A stretch of 64,000 bases of DNA from assembly GCF_014905135.1 (NCBI RefSeq), contig NZ_CP041406.1, positions 1,054,001-1,118,000 of the forward strand, in the 5' to 3' direction. Positions 42,991-50,747 of this stretch are shown here, piece after piece (positions within the stretch are counted from its first letter, which is position 1; each line of letters opens with the position of its first letter). The position numbers and the translations under genes were made by a program. Origin of the DNA: Sulfurimonas paralvinellae. GTDB lineage: Bacteria > Campylobacterota > Campylobacteria > Campylobacterales > Sulfurimonadaceae. Under the pieces are notes generated by a model. That model did no database searches and was not told the DNA's origin. It saw only the letters and a list, made by a program, of their open reading frames with translations.

Positions 42991-43941
42991 CTATTGTAAT
43001 ATAAAGTTAAAGAGATAACCTATACAGATTATCCCAAATCCGACAATTCCAAAGAATATGCCTATGAGTCTGACATGCAGAATTTTTTTAAGAATCATTG
43101 CTTCTGGAAGGCTGAGTGCAGTAATTGCCATCATAAAGCTAAGTGCCGTTCCAAGAAGCATGCCTTTTTCTGTCAACACTTCAACAAGCGGCATAACACC
43201 CGCTGCATTGGAGTACATTGGAATACCAAGAATAACAGCTAGAGGTACGCCGTACCAGTTATCGCCGCCGGCATATTTGGCTATAAAATCCGCAGGTACA
43301 TATCCGTGAATCAATGCACCAATGCCAACACCGACAAGAACATAAAGCCAGATCTGTTTAAAGATGTCATAGGTATAGTGCCAAGCCTCTTTTGCACGCT
43401 GTTTTTGCGACATCTTCACTTCGCCTACATCTTCAAGCTCTCCTTCCATCGGTTTTACATCGAGTAAGATGTACTTTTCTAAGTTCATCTTACCTATAAC
43501 AAAACCTCCAATTATCGCGACAAGCAGTCCAAAACCAATGTAAATTGCCGTAATCTTCCATCCAAAGAGCGTAAAAAGCAAGGCAATAGCTACCTCATTG
43601 TTCATAGGTGAACTTATAAGAAATGAAAAGGTCACACCTAATGGAATTCTTGCCTGAATAAAGCCCAAAAACAATGGAATGGCACTGCATGAACAAAATG
43701 GTGTGATGATACCGAAAAATGCTGCGAGAATATTTCCGTATAGTTCCGATTTTCCCTGTAGGTGAGCTCTTACATATTCGGTATTGAAGTGTGTTCGCAG
43801 GTATGAGACGACAAAAATAATGACAATAAGCAAAAAAAGAATCTTTACCGTGTCATAGATAAAAAAGTTGATAGTGTCATTGAGCCTGCCGCTCAATCCT
43901 AACATATCAACCGTAAAATAGTTAACTAATGACTGCCACAT
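42991..43941 (-). CDS. Permease of the ArsP/DUF318 family
   Basis: 316 residues, about eight to nine membrane helices. The Cys-rich signature TPFCSCSAIPLFLGF and FLISSPMNNEVAIALLF mark this family, which includes ArsP (trivalent organoarsenical efflux). First gene of the five-gene ArsR-type operon. Its start is 25 bases from the -10 box of a perfect TTGATA-N17-TATAAT promoter. Arsenic efflux is likely but the true substrate is not shown. Confidence 0.85.
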   Translation of the reverse strand: MWQSLVNYFTVDMLGLSGRLNDTINFFIYDTVKILFLLIVIIFVVSYLRTHFNTEYVRAHLQGKSELYGNILAAFFGIITPFCSCSAIPLFLGFIQARIPLGVTFSFLISSPMNNEVAIALLFTLFGWKITAIYIGFGLLVAIIGGFVIGKMNLEKYILLDVKPMEGELEDVGEVKMSQKQRAKEAWHYTYDIFKQIWLYVLVGVGIGALIHGYVPADFIAKYAGGDNWYGVPLAVILGIPMYSNAAGVMPLVEVLTEKGMLLGTALSFMMAITALSLPEAMILKKILHVRLIGIFFGIVGFGIICIGYLFNFILQ

Positions 43942-43965
43942 ATAAATCCTTTACAAATATTATAA

Positions 43966-44014
43966 ATTATAACAAGATTTTATTAATATATCAATATATA
44001 TTGATATATTAATA
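43966..44014 (-). promoter_or_regulatory. Permease operon promoter with ArsR-type operator
   Basis: On the minus strand TTGATA (43989-43994) and TATAAT (43966-43971) are exactly 17 bases apart. A perfect palindrome with 14-base arms, TATTAATATATCAA-N6-TTGATATATTAATA (43981-44014), covers the -35 box. The core matches the arsR operator at 40731-40752 with the same overlap, so one ArsR should repress both. Confidence 0.8.
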
Positions 44015-44026
44015 AAGAAAAATTCA

Positions 44027-44332
44027 CTAAATGAGCTTTTCAAATGCCTCTGTTATCGCTTCCGCCTGCGTGAGACCTTCTAAAAATATCTCACCGTCCA
44101 AAACCAAAGTCGGATCTTTTGTTATACCCTGTTCTATAGCTTTTTGCGGGTCATGTTCAAAAGAAAAACGCACACGAATCGGTAAGTGCTTAATAGCACA
44201 ACTTAAGCGTTTAGAAAACTTTGCACAATCGAGTCTACTTCCGTAAATAAGAGCTTCATGGAGTGGATACTCTGCGTGAGAGGCATTGAGAACCTCCCCA
44301 GCACTCATTTCGTGACAAACATTATCTTGCAT
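44027..44332 (-). CDS. Small thioredoxin-fold-like protein
   Basis: About 101 residues from ATG 44332 (MQDNVCHEMSAGEVL), with AAGGAG seven bases upstream. A longer frame extends upstream but overlaps the previous gene deeply and lacks such a signal. The core GSRLDCAKFSKRLSCAI and KDPTLVLDGEIFLEG (cis-Pro-like DPTLV) suggest a thioredoxin-like fold with no CxxC; cysteines are spaced farther apart. Function is unknown. It is the last gene of the run from 51143. Confidence 0.65.
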   Translation of the reverse strand: MQDNVCHEMSAGEVLNASHAEYPLHEALIYGSRLDCAKFSKRLSCAIKHLPIRVRFSFEHDPQKAIEQGITKDPTLVLDGEIFLEGLTQAEAITEAFEKLI

Positions 44333-44654
44333 TTTGCATCTCCTTAGATATGATATGAAGGTAATCATGCATGTCAAAGTAGCCTATCATAGCTTCAAAC
44401 ATCATTCTCCAGCATAACTCCATACATACAAACATCGTTATCATAACAAACCAAAAAACTTTTTTCTCAGTCACAGAGAATGAATTGTAAAAATCATACA
44501 ATTTTTCATATCCCGCTTTAACTAATGCAAAATGTTCCATCAAAAAAGATCTGAAAAAGTACATAAAAGCAGGCATAAGCACAGCTCCGATATAATAAAA
44601 GAAAATCAAAATATCTTGCGTAATAAAATTGTTAAAAGTTAAAAATTCCCACAT
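44322..44654 (-). CDS. Small membrane protein of unknown function
   Basis: 110 residues with two predicted membrane helices (about 12-40 and 65-90); FLTFNNFITQDILIFFYYIG at the start faintly resembles DUF4282. The stop overlaps the thioredoxin-like gene start by 11 bases. It follows the globin gene by 30 bases, so it is probably part of the same transcript. I do not propose a function. Confidence 0.65.
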   Translation of the reverse strand: MWEFLTFNNFITQDILIFFYYIGAVLMPAFMYFFRSFLMEHFALVKAGYEKLYDFYNSFSVTEKKVFWFVMITMFVCMELCWRMMFEAMIGYFDMHDYLHIISKEMQNAR

Positions 44655-44684
44655 AATTCAGTTCCTTAGCAAATAATAACACAA

Positions 44685-45818
44685 CTATTTATTATATAAA
44701 AAAATAGTCATTTTAATGATTTCACACAATAAATCAACTGATTCAAGAACATAAATACGATTTGATATTTCTTTGACTGAAACACCTACATAAATTATTT
44801 TTTCTTCATCTCCTGGCAGCATGATGTGTTTCACTATATCATAAGAAGAAGTTTCAGGTTTGTCATCAGAGATAAGCATCTTTTCTATTGCCCAGGCAAA
44901 ATTTTCCTGTAAAAGTTTTGTAATATTTTGTTTGACAATTTTTTCATCAGTTTTTTGGTTGTCCCGTATTGTTCTGTTATAAATAACATCCGTTATAGAA
45001 CGAATAACATTCAGTGAACTGTTTAAACTTAAAAATGAAGTGATCTGCAGATCGTTCAAAGACCTTTTGATATAGTTTTTCAAAGTCAATGCCTCTTTCT
45101 GGCGTTTTTCGCCTTCTTGTGCATTTTCGATCAAAGTGCAGTATCTTTTTACAGTCGCTATATCTAATCCTACCGCTTTAAGTATATCTCGGTATGGATC
45201 GATCTTTTGCAAATGTCTTTCAAATTTCTCTTTTGCATTTATATTGATCTCGTCACTTTTACCTTCTATAAGAGCATCTATATTTTTAGAGCAGTGCATA
45301 TAAGCGGCATTAAATTCATTCATAGCCAAAGAGAGATTATTTGCACGGTAAGGGGAATTTTCAATATTCTTTTGTTCAAAATACTCTTCCACCATGATTG
45401 TCTCTGCAACTTTTAAATATTTTATCACAAGCTTCAAATCACTCATAAGTGATACATCTCTTGCTGCTTGTGCAAGAATCAGTTTTGAAAGCAGATGGTA
45501 TCCGTACGACATATGAACAGGGTCCAGCCTGATGTGGTAGTGAACTATTCCTACTTTGGCAATTTTTTCATACAAAGTTTCATCAAAAGGCTCACTCAGT
45601 AAAGAGATGATGAATGCAATCTGTTTTTTCTTTAAGAGATCAATTTTATTTACAGGTATAAAAACTGAAAATTCAGGTTGTGTCAACAACTCTTCATAAA
45701 ATTTGTCCATGATTTCATCGACATATTTTGCTATTTTTTCAATAGCCTCTTTCCGCTTTGGCAAATCTTTTGGATCTAAATCATATATCTCTTGTATTAA
45801 TCTAATTTTATTTTTCAT
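44685..45818 (-). CDS. Globin-coupled-sensor-like protein with unknown output domain
   Basis: 377 residues. The N-terminal 160 residues look like a protoglobin/globin-coupled sensor: the segment KVGIVHYHIRLDPVHMSYGYHL places a proximal haem His at 93 (in VHxxIxLxP), and helices fill the globin fold. The C-terminal 200 residues are mostly helical, ending in a beta-like stretch (KIIYVGVSVKEISNRIY). There is no GGDEF, methyl-accepting or kinase motif, so the output is unknown. It is one base from the cNBD gene. It may sense O2, NO or sulfide. Confidence 0.65.
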   Translation of the reverse strand: MKNKIRLIQEIYDLDPKDLPKRKEAIEKIAKYVDEIMDKFYEELLTQPEFSVFIPVNKIDLLKKKQIAFIISLLSEPFDETLYEKIAKVGIVHYHIRLDPVHMSYGYHLLSKLILAQAARDVSLMSDLKLVIKYLKVAETIMVEEYFEQKNIENSPYRANNLSLAMNEFNAAYMHCSKNIDALIEGKSDEININAKEKFERHLQKIDPYRDILKAVGLDIATVKRYCTLIENAQEGEKRQKEALTLKNYIKRSLNDLQITSFLSLNSSLNVIRSITDVIYNRTIRDNQKTDEKIVKQNITKLLQENFAWAIEKMLISDDKPETSSYDIVKHIMLPGDEEKIIYVGVSVKEISNRIYVLESVDLLCEIIKMTIFLYNK

Positions 45819-45819
45819 A

Positions 45820-46269
45820 TTAAAGCACCTCTTCTAATGTTTTATACATCTCTGTTAATTTCTTGTCACTGTTTCGTAAAAATCTCATAAGCATATTCAT
45901 ACTTCTTTGCATTATTTTCACACCGATTTGTGGATTTTTTTGGCAAAATTCAAAAAATTCCTTGTCACTTATTTCCGCTATTGTACAGGAAGTTTTTGCT
46001 TTAATTGTTGTTAAGCTCATACCACTGTCTATAAGAGAAGAAAAAGAAAAAAATATATCATCATCTTTTGTAGCTTCTATAACCTCGATATCCTCACTTG
46101 AAGAGTTTTTAATAACAGCTATTTTCCCTGAAAGCAGATAAAACCCGCTTTTATATTTTTCTCCTTCACTGCGGATCAAATCATCTTTGTTTATCTCACG
46201 GTTTGTAAACATTTGTAAAAACTCCTGTTTCTCACCCGTATCTAAATCATTGAAAATTTCTTTCTCCAT
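45820..46269 (-). CDS. Cyclic-nucleotide-binding-domain protein without DNA-binding domain
   Basis: 149 residues that form a single Crp-type cNBD beta roll (SEGEKYKSGFYLLSGKIAVIK) and a C-terminal helix. It has no helix-turn-helix. In the phosphate-binding cassette the usual Gly-Glu...Arg is replaced (FFSFSSLIDSGMSLTTIKA), so cyclic nucleotide binding is doubtful. It lies three bases after the K+-channel gene and one before the globin gene. The order suggests a separate regulatory subunit for the channel; this is inference. Confidence 0.8.
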   Translation of the reverse strand: MEKEIFNDLDTGEKQEFLQMFTNREINKDDLIRSEGEKYKSGFYLLSGKIAVIKNSSSEDIEVIEATKDDDIFFSFSSLIDSGMSLTTIKAKTSCTIAEISDKEFFEFCQKNPQIGVKIMQRSMNMLMRFLRNSDKKLTEMYKTLEEVL

Positions 46270-46272
46270 TGC

Positions 46273-47373
46273 TTACCTTTTCATCAAAATTATTGCACTA
46301 AATTCTGTTATTGTAAAATCATCATCAGGATTGATGATAACATTCTTTTGGATTTCACTGTTTTTTATCTTATTTAAAAGTGTTTTATATTTTTGGGCAT
46401 CTTTACCAAAGTGCATATTATTCAAAATAATCTTTTTCAACTCTTTGGCTGTTACATCATTTTCAATAACACCAAGTAAGATCTCTCTTTTGTCTAACAA
46501 TGCATCAAAAGCTTCCTTATATGTTTTACCTGTAAAAGGATGTTTTTGCTGAATTTTAAAGTTGGAAGTTCTTAGCAGTTTTCGTATAACCTTTGACATC
46601 CCCGGTTCAGTAATTGATTTTGAAAGTAAAAAACGGTTATACTCTTCACTCATCACTATTTCATCGCATTTGCTTTTTAAAAGATAATTTTCATATTGCG
46701 GATTGATAATCTCTGCAATGATATATACTTCATTATTTAATGAACGGATGATGATTACAGTTTCCAATACCTTTGCATCCGAATACTCATCATGTGCATT
46801 AAGAATCATAACTCTGTCTGCTTTTTCAATATTTGCGCGTTTTAAAACTTCTTCTTCATTATAATTTCCCTGTACAAACTTTAGATCATATTCATTGAGT
46901 ACATCTTCAAGTTCCGGAGGAAAATCATGATAAACGATGACGATATTTTTTCCATATTTCTCTACAAAACCTGCGAGAATATCTTTTCTAGGTGTTTTAA
47001 ACCCGCATATTACAAGGTGATGATTTAGATTTTCTGTCATAAGATACCTCTTTTTAGAAAATATTTTTTTTGTAACCAACTGTGTTGTAAGCTGTGCAGT
47101 GAGTACTGCAACAGCGACAACGCCGCCAAAAATTGCCAACATTGCCATCAGGCGTCCAAATTCACTGTGAGGAACAACATCCCCATAACCGACAGTGGAC
47201 ACAGTCACCACCATATACCAAAAAGCATCAAAAAAATCTTTAAAGTTCTGAGGTTCAAGATATGGTAGGACAATAGCAATAACAACAACAAATACAGAAT
47301 ATACAAACAGATAAAAATTAGCTAACGAAAATTCAAATTTTTGCATCAATCTCTCTGTTTTTTCACGTATCAT
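46273..47373 (-). CDS. Two-helix potassium channel with RCK/TrkA-N domains
   Basis: 366 residues. Two membrane helices flank the pore, whose selectivity filter reads TVGYGDVVP (Thr60-Pro68). A cytoplasmic RCK part follows with Rossmann-like LVICGFKTPRKD and VMILNAHDEYSD, then a weaker second lobe to residue 366 (TrkA-C-like, TITEFSAIILMKR). This is an MthK/Kch-type K+ channel gated by ligands or redox. It sits 29 bases after the SQR-like gene in the run from 51143. Confidence 0.9.
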   Translation of the reverse strand: MIREKTERLMQKFEFSLANFYLFVYSVFVVVIAIVLPYLEPQNFKDFFDAFWYMVVTVSTVGYGDVVPHSEFGRLMAMLAIFGGVVAVAVLTAQLTTQLVTKKIFSKKRYLMTENLNHHLVICGFKTPRKDILAGFVEKYGKNIVIVYHDFPPELEDVLNEYDLKFVQGNYNEEEVLKRANIEKADRVMILNAHDEYSDAKVLETVIIIRSLNNEVYIIAEIINPQYENYLLKSKCDEIVMSEEYNRFLLSKSITEPGMSKVIRKLLRTSNFKIQQKHPFTGKTYKEAFDALLDKREILLGVIENDVTAKELKKIILNNMHFGKDAQKYKTLLNKIKNSEIQKNVIINPDDDFTITEFSAIILMKR

Positions 47374-47402
47374 GTAATATGCTCACACATTCATATTTTG
47401 AG

Positions 47403-48623
47403 TTATAAAAATTTTACCAGTTTATCTGTCATTTCCAATGCAAAATCCGGTGGCATATGACCTTTATTAAAGTAAAGATAGTTATCAAATCCCCATTTCA
47501 TCATTTTTGAAATGGGTGAATAAAAGGCTATATCTCTTTTTCCGCCATATAAAACATCTGATGCAATTAGTGTCGCTTCATGTCCACCCATATTCATAAT
47601 ACAAAAAACTTCCAATTCGTGCGCTGGGATTTCCACATCTTCGCCAAGCTCTTTAAGTAAACTAGCAGCTGCTATTGCACCTTGTATGATAGCAACATGA
47701 CCAAGTTTAGGTTGTGCTAATGCTGCAATATCACCGGCTGCAAAAATATTGTCAAAGTCTAAATGGCGCATTGTTTTATCTGTCGGGATAAAACCTTTTT
47801 CATCGCCGATATTTGAATCTTTTAAAACTTGTGGAGCAGCATACGGAGGAATAATAATTGCCAGATCACAATCCATTTTCGTACCGTCTTCAAAAGCTAC
47901 AAAATCTTTTCCTATTTCAGTCAGTACTTTATCATTTGAGAGATTCATCTGATACTCTGTCATAAACTTACCAATGGCCTCACGCGGAGTATCGCCTACA
48001 TCTTCAAAAAATACTTCACCCGGAGTGAAAACATTTATGCTGTAATCTTCACCTCTTTTTTTGTCTTTGTCTTTTTCAAGATAATAATCCAGCATAAACA
48101 TAATCTCACCAATAGGACCTTCACAAGGGGCACTAAGCGGCGGTGCATCAACACGTGTTCCCCATGTACTTTTTGCAGCACCTGTAACTACTTTGCCACC
48201 TTCGAAAGTTTTTACTCTCTCCCAAAGTCTTTGTGCCTGCTCATCATCACAGACAGAATAACCATACTCTCTAAAACCTTTTATAGCATCATAATCTTTG
48301 ACAGCACCAAGTGTCACCATAAGGTAATCATATTCGACATTTTCACTATTTTTCAGCATTAACATATTGTTTTTTTCATCAATATGTGTTACTTCATCTT
48401 GAATAAATTCAGCTCCACGACCCTCAAGAGTATGCTTAAGTTCAACAAGTGAATGCGATAATGGCGCACCCTCGAATGCCACCTCAGGCAATGAAGGTTT
48501 TAAAAGTGAATGAGAGCGTGAGTCAATAACTGTAACATCTATTTTTTTACCTATAAGGTGACGAATTTTGTAAAATATATGCAACCCTGCAAATCCTGCA
48601 CCTAAAATAACTACTTTTTTCAT
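47403..48623 (-). CDS. Sulfide:quinone oxidoreductase-like flavoprotein
   Basis: 406 residues with the FAD motif VVILGAGFAGLHIFYKI and a second motif FDNIFAAGDIAALAQPKLG. Three cysteines fall near the SQR active-site positions: Cys125 (YSVCDDE), Cys167 (APCEGP) and Cys341 (VFCIMNMGG), which is the SQR pattern rather than NADH dehydrogenase II. It should oxidise sulfide to polysulfide and reduce quinone at the membrane face. Nearby rhodaneses and the TSUP exporter fit this use. NDH-2 remains an alternative. Confidence 0.8.
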   Translation of the reverse strand: MKKVVILGAGFAGLHIFYKIRHLIGKKIDVTVIDSRSHSLLKPSLPEVAFEGAPLSHSLVELKHTLEGRGAEFIQDEVTHIDEKNNMLMLKNSENVEYDYLMVTLGAVKDYDAIKGFREYGYSVCDDEQAQRLWERVKTFEGGKVVTGAAKSTWGTRVDAPPLSAPCEGPIGEIMFMLDYYLEKDKDKKRGEDYSINVFTPGEVFFEDVGDTPREAIGKFMTEYQMNLSNDKVLTEIGKDFVAFEDGTKMDCDLAIIIPPYAAPQVLKDSNIGDEKGFIPTDKTMRHLDFDNIFAAGDIAALAQPKLGHVAIIQGAIAAASLLKELGEDVEIPAHELEVFCIMNMGGHEATLIASDVLYGGKRDIAFYSPISKMMKWGFDNYLYFNKGHMPPDFALEMTDKLVKFL

Positions 48624-48646
48624 AATATATTCCTTTTTTTCCTATT

Positions 48647-49027
48647 TTATTTATCTTCATGTTCTTTGATAATTTTAAGAACATCTTCTGCTGCACCGAC
48701 GATACCACTAAACGCAGCATGTCTCACTATTTTTACCACTGAGAGAAGTTCTTCTTTAGAAACACCGGCATTTAATGCAGCATATGTTAAAGTATCAATG
48801 CATGACTGATCTTTCATTCCAAGTGCGGCAGAAAAATAGACCAAAAGAGAGGTTTTTGGATCAAGTGCATTTGTATCACTCTGCATACTCATTTTAGAGC
48901 TCATTGCCTGTTCAACAAGCATTTCCGGCGCTACACCCTGTGCTAGACGAATTGAATTAGGAACACCCTCATGTCCAAACTTTTCTTCCATTTGTGCTAA
49001 AACTTGTTCTGGCGTTGGCATTTGCAT
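48647..49027 (-). CDS. Carboxymuconolactone decarboxylase-like (AhpD-fold) protein
   Basis: 126 residues, helical AhpD-like fold. DPKTSLLVYFSAALGMKDQS then CIDTLTYAALNAGVSKEEL is the CMD pattern. The paired cysteines of AhpD are reduced to one (Cys in QSCID), so classic disulfide peroxidase reductase activity is unlikely. AAGGAG precedes the ATG. It follows a long hairpin (49076-49101) and leads to the SQR gene 23 bases on. Confidence 0.85.
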   Translation of the reverse strand: MQMPTPEQVLAQMEEKFGHEGVPNSIRLAQGVAPEMLVEQAMSSKMSMQSDTNALDPKTSLLVYFSAALGMKDQSCIDTLTYAALNAGVSKEELLSVVKIVRHAAFSGIVGAAEDVLKIIKEHEDK

Positions 49028-49075
49028 GACAAACTCCTTGTAAAATTAGATTGAGACAGGTGAAATCCTATCTTC

Positions 49076-49101
49076 AAAACACTCTGGAAGCAGAGTGTTT
49101 T
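49076..49101 (-). terminator. Perfect 10-bp hairpin inside the sulfur operon
   Basis: AAAACACTCT-GGAAGC-AGAGTGTTTT is a perfect ten-base stem with a six-base loop in the 84-base gap between the small-protein pair and the CMD gene. Its arms end in A4 and T4, so it can act as a factor-independent terminator in either direction or as a stability element. It may set lower expression for the downstream SQR, channel and globin genes. Confidence 0.6.
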
Positions 49102-49111
49102 AAGCATAGTT

Positions 49112-49357
49112 TTACTTCTCTTTCTGCGCACATTTTTTTGCACGTATCGTTTCCAAGTTTTTAACTTTTTTATCCAATTCAAGCAACATATCATATTGCT
49201 CGCTTCCACTGAGATGATTCTTTTTCATAGATTTCTCTCTTTCTTCTATGGTTTCTTTCCATTCATCAAGAACTTCATCAGGTATAGTACAATCAAGTGC
49301 AGATTTTTTTTCATGATCAATAAGCCAATCAGCTATTCTAGCCATTACATGTAACAT
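49112..49357 (-). CDS. Small conserved protein, tandem paralogue 2
   Basis: 81 residues from ATG 49357 (MLHVMARIADWLIDHEK), which aligns with its neighbour's MLHILKAIATKMLENEK; an ATG three codons earlier sits on the AAAAGG signal. It shares with the next gene SALDCTIPDEVLDEW, then ETIEEREK, then SEQYDMLLELDKKV and ends with RAKKCAQ. Two cysteines are conserved (ALDC, AKKC). Helical, highly charged, cytoplasmic, function unknown. Confidence 0.75.
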   Translation of the reverse strand: MLHVMARIADWLIDHEKKSALDCTIPDEVLDEWKETIEEREKSMKKNHLSGSEQYDMLLELDKKVKNLETIRAKKCAQKEK

Positions 49358-49372
49358 TGTAACCATCCTTTT

Positions 49373-49615
49373 CTAATCAGATTTCGTGCATTTTTTCGCG
49401 CGAATCTCTTTGATTTGTCTAACCTCTTTTTCCACACCTAACAGCATATCATACTGCTCGGTGTCAGTTTTATGATGTTCCTGCATTCTTTTTTTTCGCT
49501 CTTCTATAGTATCTAACCATTCATCTACTACTTCATCTGAAATACTACAGTCTAAGGCATCCTTTTTCTCATTCTCAAGCATTTTTGTAGCTATTGCTTT
49601 CAATATATGTAACAT
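49373..49615 (-). CDS. Small conserved protein, tandem paralogue 1
   Basis: 80 residues. Nearly the same pattern as the following gene: ALDCSISDEVVDEWLDTIEE, TEQYDMLLGVEKEV and AKKC at the end. The tandem duplication with conserved Asp-Cys and Lys-Lys-Cys suggests a thiol or metal role, for example as a sulfur-carrier or homodimeric binding protein. I recognise no family. It starts two bases after the TSUP gene stop and is part of the run from 51143. Confidence 0.75.
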   Translation of the reverse strand: MLHILKAIATKMLENEKKDALDCSISDEVVDEWLDTIEERKKRMQEHHKTDTEQYDMLLGVEKEVRQIKEIRAKKCTKSD

Positions 49616-49617
49616 CT

Positions 49618-50370
49618 TTACGCTCCTATAAGCTTATAAATCATTTTTGCTGCTAAAAGCAGTAATACAACGGCAATAAGCTTTTTCACCTGTGAAGGCG
49701 TTAAACGGTAGTGCATTATTCTGTCACCCAAATAACCACCGATTATGGCTGCTACTGTCACGACACCTAAAAGCATCCAGTCCATATCTACAAAACTCAG
49801 ATAAGTCGCAAATGCACCAAGCGTTGAAAACGGTATAACGAAACTAATGGCATAGGCAGCTTTTTTCGCATCAAAACCCAAAAGAATCAAAAGCGGCATA
49901 ATAAGAGAGCCGCCGCCGACACCGATAGTCCCAGAGATAAGTCCTACACTGCCGCCAATAACATATAAAATCCATGCTTTGTCATATACAACTTTTTGTT
50001 CTCTGTTGGAAAACAGCAGTAAAAAAGCACTAATAACAATAAAAGCGACCAATATCCATTCAACTATCTCTTTATTGACATATTGACTTGCATAAGCACC
50101 CAAAGGTGTTGCAATCATAATAGAAACAATAAGAGGAATAGCAAATTTAATATCTAAAACACCACGAAAGAAATTCATAATTGATGCTGTAATTGTAGAT
50201 GCAGAATTTATGAACAGTCCTATAGCTTTTGCAAGATTTAAAGACATATCCATCATCGAAAAAATAGGAACAAGCCCTATGGCAGAGCCGACTCCACCCA
50301 TTGAAAAAAGAGTAGAAAGTCCCAATGTCAAAAAGAAATATATTGTATAATGTAATAATTCAGGACCCAT
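49618..50370 (-). CDS. TSUP (TauE/SafE) family anion exporter
   Basis: 250 residues with about eight membrane helices. The repeat glycine motifs GGVGSAIGLVPIFSMM and GTIGVGGGSLIMPLLILLG mark the TSUP family, which moves sulfite, sulfoacetate, thiosulfate or similar anions. Its neighbours (two rhodaneses, SQR) point to sulfite or another sulfur oxyanion. It starts 11 bases after the first rhodanese gene stop. Confidence 0.92.
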   Translation of the reverse strand: MGPELLHYTIYFFLTLGLSTLFSMGGVGSAIGLVPIFSMMDMSLNLAKAIGLFINSASTITASIMNFFRGVLDIKFAIPLIVSIMIATPLGAYASQYVNKEIVEWILVAFIVISAFLLLFSNREQKVVYDKAWILYVIGGSVGLISGTIGVGGGSLIMPLLILLGFDAKKAAYAISFVIPFSTLGAFATYLSFVDMDWMLLGVVTVAAIIGGYLGDRIMHYRLTPSQVKKLIAVVLLLLAAKMIYKLIGA

Positions 50371-50381
50371 CCATTACCCTT

Positions 50382-50744
50382 TTATAGATTGATTTTTTTT
50401 GCTTTGCCGCCTTTAAGTGCGTCCATCAGGCCTAACAGCCCACCTACAAGATACTTCACTTCAAAACCTTCACTTGCAAGATAGATTCGCGCCATGTTCG
50501 AGCGATCCGTTTTTGGACAAGCAACGACTATTAATTTGTCTTTTGGCAGTTCGTTCAGACGTTCCGGCAGCTCATTTGCCGGAATTTTCAAACCGAAATT
50601 CACTTGCCACACAGCTGTCTCAAAAGGTACACGAACATCAACGAGTTCACATTTTCCTTCATTATATAAAGAGACAAAATCTTCAATCTCTATACGCATA
50701 TTGCTCATTTCACTTGGTACTATTTTTCTCGCTAATTCTTGCAT
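50382..50744 (-). CDS. Rhodanese-like sulfurtransferase
   Basis: 120 residues, single rhodanese domain with active Cys76 in VVACPKTDRSNMA. The short N-terminal extension (MQELARKIVPSEMS) precedes the domain, which has KCELVDVRVPFE. It carries sulfane sulfur on Cys. It is a paralogue of the next gene three bases upstream. Possible roles are persulfide delivery from SQR or thiosulfate handling. Confidence 0.9.
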   Translation of the reverse strand: MQELARKIVPSEMSNMRIEIEDFVSLYNEGKCELVDVRVPFETAVWQVNFGLKIPANELPERLNELPKDKLIVVACPKTDRSNMARIYLASEGFEVKYLVGGLLGLMDALKGGKAKKINL

Positions 50745-50747
50745 GAT

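Noticed and set aside
44333-44377. Longer start for the thioredoxin-like gene at 44377
   Set aside because: The added residues overlap the neighbouring gene by 56 bases, and AAGGAG sits right before ATG 44332.
47403-48623. Type II NADH dehydrogenase as the identity
   Set aside because: Possible by general fold, but three cysteines in SQR-like positions and neighbouring rhodanese and TSUP genes make SQR more likely; kept as an alternative.
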